Positions 6,086 to 14,188 of a stretch of DNA of 27,412 nt are shown one piece after another. Each line of letters begins with the position of its first letter. The first letter of the stretch is position 1. The position numbers and the translations under genes were made by a program. The notes beneath the pieces were generated by a model. That model saw only the letters and a program-made list of their open reading frames with translations. It was not told where the DNA came from and made no database searches. This DNA is from CAZBBB01 sp964490005 (GTDB lineage: Bacteria; Planctomycetota; B15-G4): contig CAZBBB010000037.1 in the NCBI GenBank assembly GCA_964490005.1, forward strand, positions 1 through 27,412. The letters run 5' to 3'.

Positions 6086-8358
6086 GAGCCGGGCTCCGAC
6101 GGCGCCGGCGCGGCCGGGGCCTGGTCGGCCTTGTCGGCCTTGATGAGCAGGAAGCGCGCCGCCAGCTCGCGCAGTTCGGCGGCGCGCGCGGGCAGTTCCT
6201 CCGCGAGGCCGTCGAGCAGGGCCACGGCCTCGTCGAAGCGGTCGTTGGCGTAGAGGATGTAGGCGGCCGTCTCGCGCACGACCTCGTCCTCGGGCTCGAG
6301 TTCGAGCGCGCGCAGCGCGTAGCGCAGCGCCAGCGGCGGGTCGTGCGCCGGGTGTCCCTCGCCTCCCAGCCGGACCTGCGCGTCGCGGTGTTCGGCGTTG
6401 ATCATGATGAAGCCGGCGTAGACGAGCACGCGCGCATCCTCGTGTCCCAGGTCGATGGCGCTGCGCAGGTGGCGCAGCGCCTCTCGATCCTGCTTCCAGG
6501 TGCGCATGATCAGGCCGGCGGCGACATGCGCCTCGACGTTGTCCTCCCGCGCGTCGAGTTCCTTGCGGATCCAGTGGTAGGCCTGGCCGAGGTCGTTGTC
6601 GTGGAAGTAGACCTTGCCGATGCCCAGCAGCGTGCCGGGCAACTCGGGGTCGAGTTCGTGGGCGATCTCGAACTCGCGGCGCGCGAGGTTGGCGAACTCG
6701 ACGCGTTCGCCGCGCTTGGTGACGGCCAGCAGCTCGGTGTAACCCTCGCCCACGTGCAGGTGCCAGCCGGCCGCGTCGTTGGAGTATCGGCCGGCCTCGG
6801 CGAAGGCGTCGAAGGCGCGCCGGATCGAGTCGAGCTTCCAGGCCAGGTTCTCGTCGCCGTCGAGGTCGTCGCGGGTCGTCTCGATCGTGTGCAGCAGTTG
6901 TTCGCGGAAGCGCAGGGCGCGCTCGAACTCGCCCGCCTTCACGAGCTTGAGCATGATCGCGGCGTCGCGGTTGGAGGCGTTGTAGACGGGGATCTGCTCG
7001 GCCGAGGGGCGCGCGGACCAGTCGAGCAGCAGCCCGAAGGGCAGCACCGCGACGGCGAGCGGGGCCCAGGCGCGACGCCGCAGCGCGCGCACGGCCCAGT
7101 CGACGGTGACGGCGGCGAAGAAGGCCAGCAGCGGCAGGGCCTGCACGCGGAAGCGTCCGAGCACGTACAGGCCGATGACCGAGCCCGCGACGACGACGAA
7201 CAGCGCGTAAGGCACGACGAACTCGCGCCGGCGCGGCAGCGCGATGAGCAGGCCCAGCAGCGCCGCCGGCCCCAGGAACCACATCGACACGAAGCCCAGC
7301 CGCAGCGTCGTGAGGTGCGCGCGATGCATCTCGAAGTCGACGTTGTTGGGGATCTCGTAGGCGTTGAAGAAGGCCCAGGTCTTGTGTCCGAGCAGCTTCA
7401 GGAAGCCGAGCGGATCGGCGCGGTGGGTCGCCAGCGTGAGCGCGATCGTCGGGGCCAGCCGGAAATTGCTCTCCATGAGGATCTCGCGCAGCAGCGCGGT
7501 GGGCGGGTCCCAGCCCACGCCGTCCTGGCCGCGCGCGTTGCCCGTCACGAAGACCTCCGGGCCGCGCGTGGAGAGCTTGAAGGTCGGGGCGCCGACCTCG
7601 CGGTTGCGCAGATAGGCCGGCGTGGTGAGCAGCAGGAAGCCGACGAGCAGCAGGGCCGCGCAGCGCAGGAGCCGCGCGGGCTGCCGGCGCCAGGCGCAGG
7701 CCATGAGCGCGATCGTGAGCGCCAGCATCGGCGTGCCGGTCTCCTTGGCGAGCGTGAACAGGCCGAAGGCGGCGCCCGCACCGAGCCAGTCGAGCGCCCG
7801 GCCGCGGCGCACGGCGCGGTCGAGCGCGAGCGCCAGCACGATCACCAGCAGCGCCATCGGGCCGTCGCGCAGGATCCAGGCGTCGTAGAAGTAGAAGCTG
7901 CCCATGCAGGCCAGCAGCAGCCCCGCGACGAGTCCGCCCAGCGGCGAGATGAGCCGCCGCGCCAGCCACCAGGTGAGCAGGCAGGTCAGCGCCGAGAGCA
8001 CGGCCTGCGCGTAGCCGACGGTCTCGTGGTCGCGTCCGAACAGCGCGTAGACGCCCGCCACGAAGTAGGGGTAGAGCGGCGCCTGGTGGAAGGTGCTCGC
8101 GCCGCCGTACCACTCCAGCCAGCGGTCCTCGGGCGCGACGTCGCGCGTCCAGAGGTGGTAGGCGTGCGGCTGCTCGCGGCACAGCAGGTCGCCGTCGGCG
8201 ATGATGCGCGCCCATTGCGCGAAGACGTGGTTGTCGGTCTGCGTGAGCTTGCTCACGTCGAGACCGAGCACCGTCTCGTTCTCGTGGATGTAGGCCACGC
8301 GCAGCACCAGCGCCACGATGAACACGGCCAGCCCGGCGAGCTTGTCGCGACCGCTCAT
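6082..8358 (-). CDS. PMT/ArnT-like membrane glycosyltransferase with C-terminal TPR domain
   Basis: The product is 758 residues. The N-terminal ~450 residues carry about ten to eleven hydrophobic segments, starting with GLAVFIVALVLRVAYIHENE. They have the GT-C layout: an acidic first periplasmic loop (TQTDNHVFAQWARIIADGD), then APLYPYFVAGVYALFGRDHE, as in the PMT_2/ArnT group that moves sugars from lipid carriers to lipid or protein acceptors. Residues ~480-750 are TPR-like helices (NLARREFEIAHELDPELPGTLLGIGKVYF, ALRALELEPEDEVVRETAAYILY). The sugar and acceptor cannot be told from the sequence. ATG 8358 overlaps the stop of the O-antigen ligase gene, and this stop overlaps the sulfatase ATG, so the three genes form one coupled unit. 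Confidence 0.84.
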   Translation of the reverse strand: MSGRDKLAGLAVFIVALVLRVAYIHENETVLGLDVSKLTQTDNHVFAQWARIIADGDLLCREQPHAYHLWTRDVAPEDRWLEWYGGASTFHQAPLYPYFVAGVYALFGRDHETVGYAQAVLSALTCLLTWWLARRLISPLGGLVAGLLLACMGSFYFYDAWILRDGPMALLVIVLALALDRAVRRGRALDWLGAGAAFGLFTLAKETGTPMLALTIALMACAWRRQPARLLRCAALLLVGFLLLTTPAYLRNREVGAPTFKLSTRGPEVFVTGNARGQDGVGWDPPTALLREILMESNFRLAPTIALTLATHRADPLGFLKLLGHKTWAFFNAYEIPNNVDFEMHRAHLTTLRLGFVSMWFLGPAALLGLLIALPRRREFVVPYALFVVVAGSVIGLYVLGRFRVQALPLLAFFAAVTVDWAVRALRRRAWAPLAVAVLPFGLLLDWSARPSAEQIPVYNASNRDAAIMLKLVKAGEFERALRFREQLLHTIETTRDDLDGDENLAWKLDSIRRAFDAFAEAGRYSNDAAGWHLHVGEGYTELLAVTKRGERVEFANLARREFEIAHELDPELPGTLLGIGKVYFHDNDLGQAYHWIRKELDAREDNVEAHVAAGLIMRTWKQDREALRHLRSAIDLGHEDARVLVYAGFIMINAEHRDAQVRLGGEGHPAHDPPLALRYALRALELEPEDEVVRETAAYILYANDRFDEAVALLDGLAEELPARAAELRELAARFLLIKADKADQAPAAPAPSEPGS

Positions 8359-11300
8359 GAGTCGAGATTCTCGGGGATGACCGACAGCCGCAACTGCAGC
8401 ATCTCGCTCTCGGGACGCAGCGCGAGGCCGGCGAGCAGCGCGGCGCGCGCCTTGCCCGGCCGGCTGGCGAGGAAGGCGGCCTGCGCCTCCCAGCCGCAGA
8501 GTTCGGCGGCGCGGCGCGGATCGCCGTCGAGCAGCTTGCGCGCGTTCTCGAACATGCCTCCGGCCTCGGCGTAGCGTCCGCGCAGCAGGTCGAGCAGCCC
8601 CAGGCGCGTCCAGTCGTCGGGACCGATCGAGCCGCCGGCCTCGACGCGCTGGCGCAACTGCCCGGTGAGTTCGGTGAACAGCCGCTCGGGCGCGGCCCGA
8701 CGCGCATTGCGCTCGACGAGCGTGCGCATGGCGTCGGCCAGCTCGAGGTGCCGTCCGCTGGCCTCGAGAGCGACCTGGCGCGCCCACGCGGCGGGCAGAT
8801 GGTCGGCGTCGCCGAGCAGCTGCAGGTCGGCCTCGCGCAGCAATTGGTCGACCAGGCCGTTCTCCTCGTAGAAGGCCAGGCGGAACAGTCCCGCCGCGGG
8901 ACGCGCGGAGAAGAAGTCCGCCAGGCCCCAGGCCTCGTGCAGGCGCGCGCGGGCCGGGAGTCCGCGCGAGCGCAGCGCGTCGCTGAGCAGCAACGCGAGG
9001 CGGGCGGGGGCCGAGCGCGACAGGCCCGTGTCGAGCATGGCGACCGGGTAGGGGCGCGCGACGAGCAGCTCCAGCGCCTCGCTCACGGCGTCGAAGCAGC
9101 CGCGGACGTCGCCGGCCTGCAGCCGCAGCGCGCCCACGCGAGCCCAGACCTCGACGCGCTCGAGCGGGTCGTCGACGAACAGCAGCGTGCGTCGCAGCGC
9201 CTCGGCGGCCGGGCCGAACGCGCCCTCGAGCGCGAGCTGCTCGCACTGCGTGGCGAAGTTCTCCCGGAAGGCCATCGGCTGATCGAGGATCTCGGTGGCC
9301 TGCGCCAGCGCGGTCCGCGCGAGCGCCACGCTGCCCGTCTCGACGCTCTCGTCGGCGCCGGCCTTGGCGGCCAGGCTCTTGAAGTAGGGATTGCCCGAGA
9401 GTTCGAAGGCCTGCAGGAAGCGCTCGCGCGCCCGCTCCAGGTCGCCCGCGTCGAAGGCCAGCCGGCCGCGCTCGAGCGCCAGGGTCCAGTTCTCGACCTC
9501 GGTCACGCCCTGCAGTTCGAGCCAATCGAGCAGGTCGGCGGCGCGGTCGTCGCGTCCTGCGACGCGCCAGGCGTTGTAGGTGTCCATCCAGTAGGCGCGG
9601 CCCACCGGGCGGCCGGCGAGCTGCTCGGCGGCGCGCCGCGCGAAGACGATCTCGACGGCGTCGTCGAGCGCGATCGGGGCCGTGCCCGGTTCGCCGCCCA
9701 CCGCGAGGCGCAGGCCCTGGTCGCGCGGCTCGCTCCAGGGGAGCTCGGACAGCACGCCCGTGTCGAGCAGCAGCGCCGCCACGAGCTGCTCGAGCGCCTC
9801 GTCGCGCCGACCGAGCCGCGCCAGGCAGGCGATGCGCTGCGCGCGATCGCGGTGCACGGTGGCGCTGCCCTGCGGGTCCTGCAGGGCGGCGACGAACTCG
9901 CGCTCGGCTTCGGCGAACATGCCGGCCCGCAGGTAGAGCATGGCGAGCTGGGCGTGCCCGGCGCCGTCGCGCGGGGCGCGCTGCACGCGCTGCGCGAGCA
10001 CGCGGTGGGCCTTGCTGAAGCCCTGCTCGCGCGGCTCCCACAGGCGCGCGAGCAGCTCGACGGCCTCGACGTTCCACGGGTCGTGCTCGACGGCCCGCTC
10101 GGCCGCGCGCAGCGCGGCGAGCTTGCGCGAGTCGTCGGCGGGGTCGCGGCCGGCTTCCCAGGTGAGCAGCCGCGCCTGGTCGAGCGCGGCCGCGGCGCGC
10201 GCCGGTCCCCAGCTGAGCATCACGAACACGGCCAGCACCAGGCCGGCGCAGAGCGCGTAGCTCGCCGGACGCAGCGTGACCCGGGGAGCGCGTGCGCGGC
10301 ACACGGCCAGTCCCGTGAGCGCGAAGATCGGCGCCGGTGCGACGGTCAGCAGCGACTCGGCCACGTCGACGAGATTGGCCGCCACGAGCGCGACGAAGGC
10401 CGAGGCCGCACCCGCCGCCAGCCACGGCCCGCCCTCGTCCTCGTTCGCCCGGCGGGCCAGGCGCAGCCACAGCAGCGCGACCCAGGCCACGAACACGGCC
10501 AGGGCCAGCAGCCCGCCGGCCTGCGCGACGTACAGCGGCACGGCGTGCGGGTGGGGCGCCTGGGGCGCGTTGAAGTAGCGGCTGCCGGGCAGGAAGCGCT
10601 CGAGCGCGATGAAGGTGTTGGGGCCGATGCCCGTCCACGGCGAGTCGGCGATCACCGCGAGGCTGTTGCGCCAGGCGTCGAGCCGGAAGTCGCGGGACGC
10701 GCCGAAGCGCGGCAGGCGCTCGGCCAACCAGGCCGGCGGCCCTTCGGCGCGGACGAAGAACCAGGCCAGGAGCGCGATCACGGCGGCTGCCGCCAGCGCG
10801 CCGAAAGCCAGCAGCGGCCGCGCCCGGTCGACCCAGCGCGACAGCAGCGGGAAGGCGGGCAGGCACAGCGCGCCCAGCAGCATCGAGGCGATGCCGGTCT
10901 TGGAGTCGGTCAGCACGCACGAGACCGCCAGCAGCGCCAGCGCGAGCAGCCACAGGCGCCGTCGGCGCTCTCCGCCCAGAGCCAGCCCCAGCGCGAGCAC
11001 CGCATGGAAGCCGAAGAAGGGGCCGAGGAAGTTGGGGTGTTGCCGGAACAGCACCAGCCGCGAGGCCAGCGCGGGCCCCGGCGCGACGTGCCGCGCCAGC
11101 CAGGCCGTCAGCAGCGCGCCCGCCAACGCGATGACGCAGGCACCGATCACGCTGACGCCGAGCACGCGCCTCCAGCCGCGTTCGTCGCGCGGACGCAGGG
11201 CGACGGCGGCCCCGAGCGCGAGCAGCGCGAGGATCCACTGCAGCGAAGGACGCGCGGCGAAGGGATTGTGTCCGTGCAGCGATGCCATGATCATGAGCAG

Positions 11301-11870
11301 CGCGAACAGGACCGCGAGGAGTGCCAGCGGGTGGCGCCAGAACGGAACGATCTCGGGGCGCAGCGCGAAGATCGCGGCGAGCAGCCCCAGCCCCAGCGCG
11401 AAGGCGGGCGAGAGCAGCAGCAGGGCGCCCGACAGCGTCGTGCAGAAGACCGCGACGAGCAGCGCCGACTCGGCGCGCCCCAGGCGCGTGCCGTGACGCG
11501 CGAGCACGAGCGGGAGCGCGGCGGCGAGCAGCGGATGGATCGGCGCGAAGAAGGGCGGCAGTTGCTCGCGCAGCGCCGTGATCGTCGCGTCGGGCGCGAT
11601 CTGCGCCATGGCGATCGAGCACAGGCCGGCGAAGAGCAGCGCCAGGCCCGAGAGGTCGGCCGGCAGACGGGCCCAGTGCAGCGGGCGCAGCCGGTGGGCC
11701 AGGTGCGCGACGGCGAGACCCGCCACGACCGCCGCCAGGCACCAGCCCGTGCCCCAGGGCACACGCTGATCGAAGGTCGATGCGCCGGTGCTCGCCATCC
11801 AGCCGGCCGACCAGGCGGCGACGACGAGCGACCAGAGCACGACGAAGCGGGCCAGGCGCACGAGGATCAT
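8355..11870 (-). CDS. O-antigen ligase/polymerase-like protein fused to a long TPR domain
   Basis: The product is 1171 residues. Residues 1 to ~500 contain about twelve membrane helices with Wzy_C/WaaL-type signatures: FRQHPNFLGPFFGFH, DSKTGIASMLLGAL, then SPWTGIGPNTFIALERF and the large periplasmic loop ending APHPHAVPLYVAQAGGLLAL, which corresponds to the family's H-N-x-x-L...E-x-G-x-x-G region. After a last TM (~510-535) come some 600 residues of TPR-like helices (AAERAVEHDPWNVEAVELLARLW and similar). Members ligate or polymerise lipid-linked glycans in the inner membrane; the TPR tail probably recruits partners. ATG 11870 follows GGGAGCG (about 10 bases upstream). The gene is the first of its operon, downstream of a sigma-54-like promoter and two leader hairpins. 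Confidence 0.82.
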   Translation of the reverse strand: MILVRLARFVVLWSLVVAAWSAGWMASTGASTFDQRVPWGTGWCLAAVVAGLAVAHLAHRLRPLHWARLPADLSGLALLFAGLCSIAMAQIAPDATITALREQLPPFFAPIHPLLAAALPLVLARHGTRLGRAESALLVAVFCTTLSGALLLLSPAFALGLGLLAAIFALRPEIVPFWRHPLALLAVLFALLMIMASLHGHNPFAARPSLQWILALLALGAAVALRPRDERGWRRVLGVSVIGACVIALAGALLTAWLARHVAPGPALASRLVLFRQHPNFLGPFFGFHAVLALGLALGGERRRRLWLLALALLAVSCVLTDSKTGIASMLLGALCLPAFPLLSRWVDRARPLLAFGALAAAAVIALLAWFFVRAEGPPAWLAERLPRFGASRDFRLDAWRNSLAVIADSPWTGIGPNTFIALERFLPGSRYFNAPQAPHPHAVPLYVAQAGGLLALAVFVAWVALLWLRLARRANEDEGGPWLAAGAASAFVALVAANLVDVAESLLTVAPAPIFALTGLAVCRARAPRVTLRPASYALCAGLVLAVFVMLSWGPARAAAALDQARLLTWEAGRDPADDSRKLAALRAAERAVEHDPWNVEAVELLARLWEPREQGFSKAHRVLAQRVQRAPRDGAGHAQLAMLYLRAGMFAEAEREFVAALQDPQGSATVHRDRAQRIACLARLGRRDEALEQLVAALLLDTGVLSELPWSEPRDQGLRLAVGGEPGTAPIALDDAVEIVFARRAAEQLAGRPVGRAYWMDTYNAWRVAGRDDRAADLLDWLELQGVTEVENWTLALERGRLAFDAGDLERARERFLQAFELSGNPYFKSLAAKAGADESVETGSVALARTALAQATEILDQPMAFRENFATQCEQLALEGAFGPAAEALRRTLLFVDDPLERVEVWARVGALRLQAGDVRGCFDAVSEALELLVARPYPVAMLDTGLSRSAPARLALLLSDALRSRGLPARARLHEAWGLADFFSARPAAGLFRLAFYEENGLVDQLLREADLQLLGDADHLPAAWARQVALEASGRHLELADAMRTLVERNARRAAPERLFTELTGQLRQRVEAGGSIGPDDWTRLGLLDLLRGRYAEAGGMFENARKLLDGDPRRAAELCGWEAQAAFLASRPGKARAALLAGLALRPESEMLQLRLSVIPENLDS

Positions 11871-11902
11871 GGGTGGCGGTCGCTCCCGTCGACCGGAAAA
11901 GC

Positions 11903-11939
11903 GATAGGGCCGGCTCCGCGTCGCGGAGCCGACCCTATC
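11903..11939 (-). terminator. Leader hairpin, terminator-like (possible attenuator)
   Basis: Read on the minus strand, GATAGGGTCGGCTCCGCG pairs with CGCGGAGCCGGCCCTATC-type sequence over 17 pairs, including one G-U wobble, around a 3-nt loop. GCTTTTCC follows. On the plus strand the wobble would be a C-A mismatch, so the fold favours minus-strand RNA. It ends 32 bases before the ATG of the O-antigen ligase gene. The U run is only four long and is set off by GC, so unaided termination may be weak. Confidence 0.55.
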
Positions 11940-11949
11940 CTCCTCCCTG

Positions 11950-11999
11950 CAATCCTTAGCGCGGGACCAAGGCCCGACCCCTGGTGCACCGCAGGATTG
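11950..11999 (-). promoter_or_regulatory. Upstream leader hairpin, possible antiterminator partner
   Basis: On the minus strand CAATCCT (11999-11993) pairs with AGGATTG (11956-11950). Inside, GCGG pairs with CCGC and ACCA with TGGT, giving a long irregular hairpin. Its loop contains GGGTCGG, the same seven bases as the 5' arm of the terminator-like hairpin downstream, so it could pair instead with that hairpin's 3' arm. It does not match a riboswitch class I know. Confidence 0.4.
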
Positions 12000-12032
12000 A
12001 GCATCCGAAAAATCCTCGGCGACATGTTCTTC

Positions 12033-12049
12033 AACAACTGGCGTGCCAA
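12033..12049 (-). promoter_or_regulatory. Sigma-54-like promoter of the glycopolymer operon
   Basis: The minus strand reads TTGGCACGCCAGTTGTT. The -24 element YTGGCACG is perfect, ten bases separate its GG from the G of the -12 box as required, and the -12 box is TTGTT against TTGCW. Expected transcription start is near 12022, giving a leader of about 150 bases that contains both hairpins. Confidence 0.55.
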
Positions 12050-12054
12050 TTGCG
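12038..12054 (+). promoter_or_regulatory. Overlapping sigma-54-like promoter for the divergent lipoprotein gene
   Basis: The plus strand reads CTGGCGTGCCAATTGCG: -24 GG and -12 GC are present with the correct ten-base gap, but the -24 box departs from TGGCAC in two places. It shares the near-palindrome CTGGCGTGCCAA with the minus-strand promoter, so one of the two could be a by-product of the other. Start expected near 12066. Confidence 0.38.
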
Positions 12055-12076
12055 CTCCGCCGTTGGATGAAGTACA

Positions 12077-12101
12077 CAAGTCATTGTTTGAAATGAACTT
12101 G
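12077..12101 (+). promoter_or_regulatory. Inverted repeat, possible activator-binding site
   Basis: CAAGTCATT and AATGAACTTG are inverted copies (one-base insertion) about a 6-base spacer. The centre lies about 67 bases upstream of the start predicted for the minus-strand sigma-54-like promoter, where enhancer-binding proteins can act. A further copy of the half-site CAAGTCAT lies at 12197-12204, next to the lipoprotein start codon. The surrounding region is clearly less GC-rich than the genes. Confidence 0.4.
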
Positions 12102-12208
12102 CGATCGATCAATGCGTCCTCTTGCAACGGCGACGTGCGGAGCGTGACCGGCGCCAAAAGGCCATGCGGGGCAGCCTCACAAAGGCCTAACATGCGCAAG
12201 TCATGCTC

Positions 12209-14182
12209 ATGAAACGCTTTGCGCACGTGCCCCGCAGGGCCTGCTGCGCGGGCCTCGTCCTGGCCCTGATGGGCATGGCCGGCTGCTCTCTGGCGGCGCC
12301 GATCGGTGTCGTCGAGGACGAGCGGGCCCTCGATCGACTCTGGGTCGCCCTGGGGCGCGGCGACCTGCACGCCGCGCGGCAAGTCGCGACGACCGTGCAG
12401 GACCCCTGGCTGGCCGCGCGCGCTCGACTCGACCTGCTGCACGCGGAGCGGGGACGGGCGAGCGCGCTGCTCGCGGCCCTCGAGCGGGAGGGTGCGCTCG
12501 CGGCACGCTACGACAAGAGCGGCGCGGTGGCCCGCGCGCGGCTGCTCAACGCACGTCGCGCGGGCGCCGACGAGGCGTGGCTGTGGATCGAAGAGGCACG
12601 TCGCTCGGAGTCCGTCGATCGGGCCCTGTCGGCGGCGCGGGCCGCGCAGGGGCGCCCCGGCGGCGTGCTCGAAGGCCTGGCCCTCGAGGTCGAGTGGCTG
12701 CTCGCGTCCGGCCGCCTGGCGCAGGCAGACGCGCGCCTCGACGAGTTGCCGGTCGACTCGGCGCGGCTGCGGCTGGCGCGTCGCCGGCTCGACGGGGCGA
12801 CCGGGCGCTGGCAGGCCCTCGTCGATGGGGTGATCGGGGATCTTCACGATGGCGTGGCGGTCGCGACCGATCTGGTCCTGCTCGAGGATGTGGTGCTGCG
12901 CGGGGCCGCTGCGGACAGCGAGGCGGCCATCGCGCGGGCCCTGCACGAAACCCGCATTGTCGGGGAGCGCATCGTGCGTGCAAGGGAGCGCTTGGCCGCC
13001 ATTCTCGAGGCGCGACGGGGCGAGGCGGAGGCCGCCGCGCGACGGTTGGCGGCCCTGGCTCCGCTGCTGCCCGAGGAGCGCGATGCCGTCCGGCGCTGGG
13101 AACTGCGGGCCCGGTCGGGCGAGGCGACTTCGCTCGATGAGCGCATCGAGGCGGACGCACTGCGCGTCGAGGGCGTCGCCCTGCGCCAACGCCGGCTGGC
13201 CGCCGAATGGGACCTCGCCGCGCGGGAGAGCTACGACGAGCGCGGCGCGGGCGGCGAGTCGCTCGACGCGCTGCTGCGACGCCTCGACGCGGCGGCCGAG
13301 CCGCTCGGCGGCGCACCGCGCCTGTCGACCCTGCCGCGGCGCGACGTGGGTCCCTTCGGCCGCCTGCTCGACGTCGCCGCGCTCCGGACCGAACTGCCCG
13401 ACGCGTTCCTGCTGGCCGGACAGGCGCTGACGCGGCCCGCCGAGTTCACCTGGTACGACCGCCTCGCCAGCGAGACGGTGCCGCTCGACGACGGCCTGGG
13501 CACCTACGAGCGCGTGCAGGTCGCGCGACCGCGCGTGCCGGGACTGGCGGCGAGCCGGGGCGCGAGCATCTCCGGCGCGGGCATCGACCGCAGCGTGTAC
13601 CTCGACCTCGACGAACTGCTGCTCGAGGCGCGCGCGTCGGAGCTCGGGCGACCGGTGCCGGCGCTCGCCCCGCTGCCGGCGGTCGGTCGCCTCGAGCGCT
13701 GCGCGCTCGACGAGCCGCTCGACGTGGCCGCGCGTCTGCGCGAGCTGGCGCGCGCGGCCAGCGCGACGAGCTGGCCCGACGCGCTGCTCGAGACGCTCGC
13801 GCTGCACGAGCACCGGCACATCGTCGATTTCCAGACCTTCGTGCAGCGCGGCGGCTGGGGGCGGCTGGGGGCGCTCGCCGGCGCGGGCCTGCTGCCCTTC
13901 GCGGTGCAGACGGAGATCGAGCGGCGCGCGCAGCTGCATGCGCTGCGTCACGCGCGCGACCCGCGCCTGCCGCTGGCCCAGCTCGTCGAGCGCGTTCCGG
14001 TCGAGGGCGCTGCGGCGGCCGACGAGCACGCCGTGGCCTACGCCCGCCTGCTGTCGGAGTTCATCGCGCGGCTGGACGCGGGCGCCGTGCCGGGCCTCTC
14101 GCGCGAGCACGTCCTGCTGCAGCAGCTCGACCGGCTCGATCCGGAGTTCGTGCGGGCCATCGCGCGCGCGCTGCCCGACTGA
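12209..14182 (+). CDS. Lipoprotein with helical repeats and C-terminal HEHRH zinc-protease motif
   Basis: This is a 657-residue lipoprotein by its signal: a lysine/arginine-rich N-terminus, hydrophobic LVLALMGM, then AGC as lipobox. Residues ~30-330 are alanine-rich helices like degenerate TPRs. The C-terminal third contains ETLALHEHRHIVDFQ, an HExxH motif (H533, E534, H537), and about 70 residues later DEHAVAYARLL (E606), a possible third zinc ligand as in gluzincin-type peptidases. I know no named family for it. It is transcribed divergently from the glycopolymer operon, so a role in envelope assembly or in processing its proteins is plausible. ATG 12209 is preferred over ATG 12203 because MKRF is a more typical lipoprotein start; the two differ by two residues. 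Confidence 0.78.
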   Translation: MKRFAHVPRRACCAGLVLALMGMAGCSLAAPIGVVEDERALDRLWVALGRGDLHAARQVATTVQDPWLAARARLDLLHAERGRASALLAALEREGALAARYDKSGAVARARLLNARRAGADEAWLWIEEARRSESVDRALSAARAAQGRPGGVLEGLALEVEWLLASGRLAQADARLDELPVDSARLRLARRRLDGATGRWQALVDGVIGDLHDGVAVATDLVLLEDVVLRGAAADSEAAIARALHETRIVGERIVRARERLAAILEARRGEAEAAARRLAALAPLLPEERDAVRRWELRARSGEATSLDERIEADALRVEGVALRQRRLAAEWDLAARESYDERGAGGESLDALLRRLDAAAEPLGGAPRLSTLPRRDVGPFGRLLDVAALRTELPDAFLLAGQALTRPAEFTWYDRLASETVPLDDGLGTYERVQVARPRVPGLAASRGASISGAGIDRSVYLDLDELLLEARASELGRPVPALAPLPAVGRLERCALDEPLDVAARLRELARAASATSWPDALLETLALHEHRHIVDFQTFVQRGGWGRLGALAGAGLLPFAVQTEIERRAQLHALRHARDPRLPLAQLVERVPVEGAAAADEHAVAYARLLSEFIARLDAGAVPGLSREHVLLQQLDRLDPEFVRAIARALPD

Positions 14183-14188
14183 GCGGCC

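Noticed and set aside
11950..11999. Cyclic-di-GMP (GEMM) riboswitch or JUMPstart/ops element in the leader
   Set aside because: The conserved core sequences of these elements, as far as I remember them, are not present.
12050..12115. Sigma-70-like pair TTGATC - 18 bases - AACAAT on the minus strand
   Set aside because: Both boxes are weak matches and the sigma-54-like element just downstream is much closer to its consensus; kept only as an alternative start.
12001..12202. Possible small gene in the intergenic region (short ATG-led frames)
   Set aside because: Short frames have no ribosome site or codon pattern like the neighbours; the lower GC content fits a regulatory region.
6343..12212. 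Long plus-strand open frames (743 and 1154 codons) opposite the glycopolymer operon
   Set aside because: They are rich in Glu, Gln, Arg, His and Ala because they read the complement of TPR and membrane-helix codons; no domain or ribosome site was found.
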